This document shows, in pieces, positions 59,741-64,000 of a stretch of DNA of 64,000 nucleotides. Position numbers and translations under genes: made by a program. The notes beneath the pieces were generated by a model. It was not told the origin of the DNA. It searched no databases and worked only from the letters and a program-made list of their open reading frames with translations. The stretch spans positions 560,084 through 624,083 of the forward strand of contig NZ_CP026004.1 of the NCBI RefSeq assembly GCF_003086895.1, given 5' to 3'. This stretch comes from Stenotrophomonas sp. ESTM1D_MKCIP4_1 (GTDB lineage: Bacteria > Pseudomonadota > Gammaproteobacteria > Xanthomonadales > Xanthomonadaceae). Each line of letters opens with the position of its first letter. Within the stretch, counting starts at the first letter, position 1.

Positions 59741-60627
59741 CCGTGCTGGTATTTGGCGGCAACGGGCAGGTCGGCCAGGAGCTGCTGCGCGCGCTGGCCC
59801 CGCTGGGGCCGGTGGTGGCGACCACCCGCAGTGGCCAGCTGCCCGACGGCAGTGCGTGCGAGGTGGCCGACTTCGGCCAGCCCGACAGCCTGCCAGCGTT
59901 GCTGGACCGGCTGCAGCCGTCGGTGGTGGTGAATGCTGCGGCATATACCGCCGTGGACCGTGCCGAGCAGGACGTGGAGGCCGCGTTCGCGGCCAACGCG
60001 CAGGCGCCGGGCGTGATCGCGCGCTGGTGCGCGGCCCAGGGCGTGCCGTTCGTGCATTACTCCACCGACTATGTGTTCGATGGCCAGGGCAGCGCGCCCT
60101 ACCGCGAAGACGAAGCGACCGCGCCGCTGGGCGTGTACGGCACCAGCAAGCGCGATGGCGAAGAGGCGGTGCGTGCTGCCGGCGGCCGTCACCTGATCTT
60201 CCGCACGGCCTGGGTGTATGCCTCGCACGGCGCCAACTTCCTGCGCACCATGCTGCGGGTAGGCGCCGAGCGCGACCAGCTGCGGGTGGTGGCTGACCAG
60301 ATCGGCACGCCGACGCCGGCTGCGCTGATCGCCGATGTCACTGCGCAGGCATTGCAACATCCGGGCACGTTGTCGGGCACCTGGCACCTGACCGCCAGTG
60401 GCCAGACCAGCTGGCATGGGTTTGCCGAAGCGATCTTCGCCGAGGCGCTGGCCCGCGGCGTGCTGGTCAAGGTGCCGACGGTGGAAGCCATTGCCAGTTC
60501 CGAGTATCCCACCCCGGCCAAGCGTCCGGCGTGGTCGGTGCTGGACAACCGCAGGCTGCAGCAGGATTTCGGCATCACCCTGCCGGCGTGGCAGGACGGC
60601 CTGAAGCGGGTCATCGCTGAAATCTGA
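59737..60627 (+). CDS. rmlD: dTDP-4-dehydrorhamnose reductase
   Basis: A 296-residue SDR: VLVFGGNGQVGQELLRAL, NAAAYTAVDRAE, YSTDYVFDGQG, YGTSKRDGE and a VADQIGTPTPA segment. It reduces the 4-keto group to finish dTDP-L-rhamnose. The last gene of rmlBACD; a hairpin follows at 60653. Confidence 0.95.
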   Translation: MTVLVFGGNGQVGQELLRALAPLGPVVATTRSGQLPDGSACEVADFGQPDSLPALLDRLQPSVVVNAAAYTAVDRAEQDVEAAFAANAQAPGVIARWCAAQGVPFVHYSTDYVFDGQGSAPYREDEATAPLGVYGTSKRDGEEAVRAAGGRHLIFRTAWVYASHGANFLRTMLRVGAERDQLRVVADQIGTPTPAALIADVTAQALQHPGTLSGTWHLTASGQTSWHGFAEAIFAEALARGVLVKVPTVEAIASSEYPTPAKRPAWSVLDNRRLQQDFGITLPAWQDGLKRVIAEI

Positions 60628-60652
60628 TGGATGCCCGTGCATTGGGGTGGAC

Positions 60653-60678
60653 AGAAGCCCGGCCTCGGCCGGGCTTCT
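60653..60678 (+). terminator. Hairpin after rmlD
   Basis: AGAAGCCCGGCC/GGCCGGGCTTCT, a 12-bp stem, followed by GCGTTCTGCGG. The T tract is poor, so termination may be incomplete. Confidence 0.55.
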
Positions 60679-60815
60679 GCGTTCTGCGGCCGTGGCATGC
60701 CATCGCGATGAGCGCCGCGCGGGGGCGGTATCGGTGATTGTGGACTACCCTGTGCGGCAGGATCATTCCGCGCAACGTGTCCCCATCGTTGCGCCGCACC
60801 TTCAAGGACGCACCG

Positions 60816-62246
60816 ATGCATCTGTCCCGTTCCACGCTGCGCGTTTCGCGTGGTGTTTCTCCGTTCGCGCTCGCCGTGAGTGTATCCGCGCTGGCCCTGG
60901 TGGCCAGGCTGTTGTACGTGCAGTGCTTTGCCACGCCCATGCCCTATATGGACCAGTGGGATGGAGAATGGGCGGGCGCGCTCAAGCCCTGGCTGGAAGG
61001 CGCGCTGCACTGGCAGATGCTGATCGCTCCGCATAACGAACACCGCATCCTGCCCACGCGCCTGGTCACGCTGCTGTCGTATATGGCCACCGGCGAGTGG
61101 AACAACGTCCATGAAGCGCGGATCGCCGCTGTCGTTTTCTGCTTCATTCCCGGACTGCTGACCTGGCACGCGCTGCGCGACGCAGAGGCGTCGGCGCGCC
61201 GCTGGATGCCGCTGCTGGCGGTCCTGCTGTCGGTGCTGCCGTTCGCATGGGAAAACGTCCTGGTCGGCTTCCAGTCGCAGTTCTATTTCCTGATCCTGTC
61301 CAGCCTCGTGGCCATCGCGCTGGTGGCCCGGCATCACCAGAGCATCGCCGCCCTGGCCGCTGCGGTGGCGCTGAGCATGTTTGCCTGCGCCACCATGGCC
61401 TCGGGCCTGCTGACCGCCGTGGCCACGGGCGCGACCTGCGTCATGGCCTGCCTCTGCCTGCCGGGGCGTCGAGGTCCCGCGCTGTGCGCGACCGCGTTGC
61501 TGGCGGTCATTGCCATCGCGGCCTGCGCGTGGGTCCCGGTCATCGACGCCCATGCGGTCCTGCGTGCGCAGAGCGTCGGCGAATTCGTCCACGCCGCTGG
61601 CCGGGTGCTGTCATGGCCGATGCGCTCGGCACCCTTCGCGCTGATCATCTGGCTGCCGGCAGGGGTGATGATCGTCCGCATGCTGGTGCACCGCAGGGCG
61701 TCGCCCGCCGATCTGGTGATGGCCGGGCTGTGCCTGTGGTCCGCGCTGCAGGCGCTGGCCATTGCCTACGGCCGTGGGCATGAGATGCGTGCGCCCATGT
61801 CCCGCTATACGGAACTGTTCGTCCCCGGGTTGTTTGCCAGTGCGTGGTTCGCCCTCCGGTTGTGGAGCGACGCCGGCCAGGGCGCGCGATGGTGTACGGC
61901 TACACGCACGGTCGTGGTCCTGTTCGCGCTGGTGGTGGCCTGGCCGCTGCTGGGCCGGGCCGGCAAGGACGCGGTCAAGCTCCAGCAGTTCTCTGCCGCA
62001 GCACGGCTGCAGCAGGACAACGTGCAGCGCCATCTGGCCGGTGATGACCTGCTGGCGCCGCTTCAGGCCGATGGATTCGAGCTGCCCTATCCGGACGCGG
62101 AAAGCCTGAAGCAACGCCTGGCTGATCCGCTGCTGCTCCGGGTCCTGCCCGGCCAGCGGGCTGAACCGGCGCCGCCGGGCGGCGCCGGTCTTCCGCCGGC
62201 GGCTTACAGCGCGCCGGCGGCGGGGGCGGTTCAACTGCGCCCGTAG
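60816..62246 (+). CDS. Multi-spanning membrane protein, GT-C-like, paralogue of 45089-46471
   Basis: A 476-residue protein with about 10 membrane helices. It shares with the 45-kb gene the loop motif PYMDQWDGE, the HNEHRILPTRLVTL block and the FAWENVLVGFQSQFYFLILS stretch, plus YGRGHEMRAP in place of YGRGHGMETP near the C-terminus. Start MHLSRSTLRV after AAGGACG. It lies between rmlD and xanB, outside the metB-etfA interval. Probably a transferase using a lipid-linked sugar. Its 3' end overlaps that of the convergent xanB gene by 16 bp. Confidence 0.7.
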   Translation: MHLSRSTLRVSRGVSPFALAVSVSALALVARLLYVQCFATPMPYMDQWDGEWAGALKPWLEGALHWQMLIAPHNEHRILPTRLVTLLSYMATGEWNNVHEARIAAVVFCFIPGLLTWHALRDAEASARRWMPLLAVLLSVLPFAWENVLVGFQSQFYFLILSSLVAIALVARHHQSIAALAAAVALSMFACATMASGLLTAVATGATCVMACLCLPGRRGPALCATALLAVIAIAACAWVPVIDAHAVLRAQSVGEFVHAAGRVLSWPMRSAPFALIIWLPAGVMIVRMLVHRRASPADLVMAGLCLWSALQALAIAYGRGHEMRAPMSRYTELFVPGLFASAWFALRLWSDAGQGARWCTATRTVVVLFALVVAWPLLGRAGKDAVKLQQFSAAARLQQDNVQRHLAGDDLLAPLQADGFELPYPDAESLKQRLADPLLLRVLPGQRAEPAPPGGAGLPPAAYSAPAAGAVQLRP

Positions 62247-63634
62247 GTGTCCTCGAAGCGGACGATGTCATCCTCACCCAGGTAGCTGCCGGACTGCACT
62301 TCGATCAGTTCCAGCGGCAGCTTGCCCGGATTGCGCAGGCGATGGGTCACGCCCAGCGGGATGTAGGTGCTCTGGTTTTCGCTCAGCAGGATCACCTCGT
62401 CGCCGCGGGTCACCTCGGCGGTGCCGCTGACCACGATCCAGTGTTCGGCGCGATGGTGGTGCATCTGCAGGCTGAGCGTGCCGCCGGGCTTGACCGTGAT
62501 GCGCTTGACCTGGAAGCGTTCGCCGTTGTCGATTGAATCGTAGGCACCCCACGGGCGATACACCTTGCGGTGCCAGGTCGCTTCGCTGCGGCCCTCGGCC
62601 TTCAACTGCGCCACCACGGTCTTGACCTCCTGCATGCGATCAGCCTTGCCGACCAGCACCGCATCGTCGGTCTCCACCACGATCACGTCGTCCAGCCCCA
62701 CCATCGCCACCAAGCGCTGGCCGTAGGCGTAGGTGTTGCGGCAGTCGATGGCGATCACATCGCCCTGGTGCGCATTGCCGTCGCCATCCTGCTGCGAGAC
62801 ATCACGCAGCGCAGTCCACGAACCGACATCGTTCCAGCCCGCGTCGAGCGGGATGACAACCGCATCGGCGGTCTTTTCCATCACCGCGTAGTCGATGGAA
62901 TCGGACGGCACCGCCGTGAACGCCTCCTTGTCCAGGCGGGTGAAGTCGGCATCACGGCGCGACTGCTGCCAGGCCGTACGGCTGCCCGCCAGCATCGCCG
63001 GCTGGAAGCGTTCCAGTTCCTGCAGGTAACGCGAGGCCTTGAACAGGAACATGCCGCTGTTCCAGTAGTACTGGCCGCTGGCGACGTAGCCGGTGGCGGT
63101 GTCCAGGTCGGGCTTCTCGACGAAGCGTTCGACGGCGCGCAGGCCCAGGCCATCGGCCGCCTTGATGTAGCCATAGCCGGTTTCCGGCCCCGTGGGCACG
63201 ATGCCGAAGGTCACCAGCTTGCCGGTTTCGGCTGCACTGGCGGCCGCCTGCACGACGCTGCGGAAGGCGGCTTCGTCGGTGATCACGTGGTCCGAGGGCA
63301 ACACCAGCAGCAGTGCATCGGCACCGTCGCGCGTGGCTTCCAGGGCAGCGACCGCAATCGCCGGCGCGGTGTTGCGGCCGACCGGTTCGAGGATGATCGC
63401 TGCCGGTTCGGCACCGACCTGCTGCAGCTGTTCGGCGGCAACGAAGCGATGCTCCTCGTTGGCGATGACCAGCGGGCCGCGGCTGGCGATGGGAGCCACC
63501 CGCTGCCAGGTGGCCTGCAGCATGGTCAGCTGGCCGGCCAGCGGCAGGAACTGCTTCGGGTAGGCCTCGCGCGAAAGCGGCCAGAGCCGCGTGCCGGAGC
63601 CGCCGGACAGAATGACAGGTTGGATGCTGCTCAT
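62231..63634 (-). CDS. xanB: Mannose-1-phosphate guanylyltransferase / mannose-6-phosphate isomerase
   Basis: A 467-residue bifunctional enzyme. The nucleotidyltransferase part begins PVILSGGSGTRLWPLSRE, followed by YPKQFLPL, LVLPSDHVI and FVEKPDLDTATGYV. The C-terminal cupin (~350-467) has VYRPWGAYDSIDNGERF, LQMHHHRAEHWIVV and IPLGVTHRLRNPG, the type II phosphomannose isomerase. It supplies mannose-1-P and GDP-mannose for LPS (and exopolysaccharide in relatives). It follows xanA by 11 bp, as in the xanAB operon of Xanthomonadaceae. Confidence 0.93.
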   Translation of the reverse strand: MSSIQPVILSGGSGTRLWPLSREAYPKQFLPLAGQLTMLQATWQRVAPIASRGPLVIANEEHRFVAAEQLQQVGAEPAAIILEPVGRNTAPAIAVAALEATRDGADALLLVLPSDHVITDEAAFRSVVQAAASAAETGKLVTFGIVPTGPETGYGYIKAADGLGLRAVERFVEKPDLDTATGYVASGQYYWNSGMFLFKASRYLQELERFQPAMLAGSRTAWQQSRRDADFTRLDKEAFTAVPSDSIDYAVMEKTADAVVIPLDAGWNDVGSWTALRDVSQQDGDGNAHQGDVIAIDCRNTYAYGQRLVAMVGLDDVIVVETDDAVLVGKADRMQEVKTVVAQLKAEGRSEATWHRKVYRPWGAYDSIDNGERFQVKRITVKPGGTLSLQMHHHRAEHWIVVSGTAEVTRGDEVILLSENQSTYIPLGVTHRLRNPGKLPLELIEVQSGSYLGEDDIVRFEDTYGRS

Positions 63635-63645
63635 GGAGGCCTCGG

Positions 63646-64000
63646 TTACTGCTGGATGAGCCGCGAAAGCTCATCGGTGCGCGCCTGCAGCAGCGCTGCA
63701 TCGCCGCGCGCTTCGACGTTCAGGCGCAGCAGCGGTTCGGTGTTGGAACTGCGCAGGTTGAAGCGCCAGTCGCCGAAGTCGGCACTGACGCCATCGGTAT
63801 GGTCCAGCGCCGGCGACTGCGCGGCGAAGTGTTCCATCACGCGGGCAACGGCGCCCTTGGCATCGGACACCTTGAAATTGATCTCGCCGCTGCAGGGGAA
63901 CGCAGCCATGCGATCTTCGACCCAGTCGGCCAGCGAACGGCCACTTTCCGAAACCAGCTGCGCGATCAGCAGCCACGGGATCATGCCCGAATCGGCGTAG
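63646..64000 (-). CDS. xanA: Phosphomannomutase/phosphoglucomutase, C-terminal part (partial)
   Basis: The frame runs to the window edge; about 118 C-terminal residues are visible. YADSGMIPWLLIAQLV, DWRFNLRSSNTEPLLRLNVEAR (phosphate-binding RSSNTEP loop) and the SRLIQQ end are those of AlgC/XanA-type mutases. It interconverts the 1- and 6-phosphates of mannose and glucose, feeding both XanB and RmlA. The catalytic Ser and metal site lie outside the window. Confidence 0.93.
   Translation of the reverse strand, partial: YADSGMIPWLLIAQLVSESGRSLADWVEDRMAAFPCSGEINFKVSDAKGAVARVMEHFAAQSPALDHTDGVSADFGDWRFNLRSSNTEPLLRLNVEARGDAALLQARTDELSRLIQQ

Overview
The window is chromosomal DNA of a high-GC gammaproteobacterium of the Xanthomonadaceae, most likely Stenotrophomonas (S. 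maltophilia group). The evidence is: many short GTAG-ended palindromes of the SMAG type between genes; an LPS locus bracketed by a metB-like gene and etfA/etfB as in Xanthomonas; rmlBACD next to xanB/xanA; two tandem Ax21-like outer-membrane proteins; and coding sequence that is generally very GC-rich. I saw no rRNA, tRNA, CRISPR array or prophage.

Region 1 (1-28,000) is mostly housekeeping and envelope genes. It starts with the 3' end of dinB, then has a metallo-beta-lactamase-fold protein, a divergent oxidoreductase/LysR pair, a methyltransferase and gph. btuB follows behind a cobalamin riboswitch, with a cobC-like phosphatase divergent to it. Next come TfoX-C and fRMsr proteins, bioD, a MocR regulator and an exported methionine-sulfoxide repair operon (msrB-dipZ-msrA) divergent from a two-component system. 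The region ends with a phasin, queD, a TonB receptor plus exported M14 carboxypeptidase, two Ax21-like proteins and rhlE. Two gene-free stretches (23.6-24.1 kb and 27.4-28.1 kb) carry an unusual family of hairpins with a conserved loop and unrelated, self-complementary stems.

Region 2 (28,000-37,600) holds fumarylacetoacetase and maleylacetoacetate isomerase (homogentisate pathway), a radical-SAM plus DUF4130/UdgX DNA-repair pair, pilU, a two-gene envelope pair (DUF4398 and OmpA-like), a YdcH-like gene, and cystathionine beta-synthase followed by a cystathionine gamma-synthase/lyase.

Region 3 (37,600-64,000) is the O-antigen/LPS locus. On the plus strand the metB-like gene overlaps wzm-wzt (ABC O-antigen exporter), a methyltransferase with a C-terminal coiled coil, and a two-domain GT2 glycosyltransferase. 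On the minus strand, ten genes between 56,197 and 45,089 run from etfA through a flippase-like membrane protein, a HAD-UbiA fusion, DprE1, DprE2, an epimerase, a GT-C-like protein, an FAD oxidoreductase and GtrA to a second GT-C-like protein. Together these look like a polyprenyl-phosphate-arabinofuranose synthesis, flipping and transfer module resembling the mycobacterial DprE1/DprE2 system. etfB then diverges from rmlBACD (dTDP-L-rhamnose). A third GT-C-like protein, paralogous to the first, and xanB/xanA (GDP-mannose supply) close the window.
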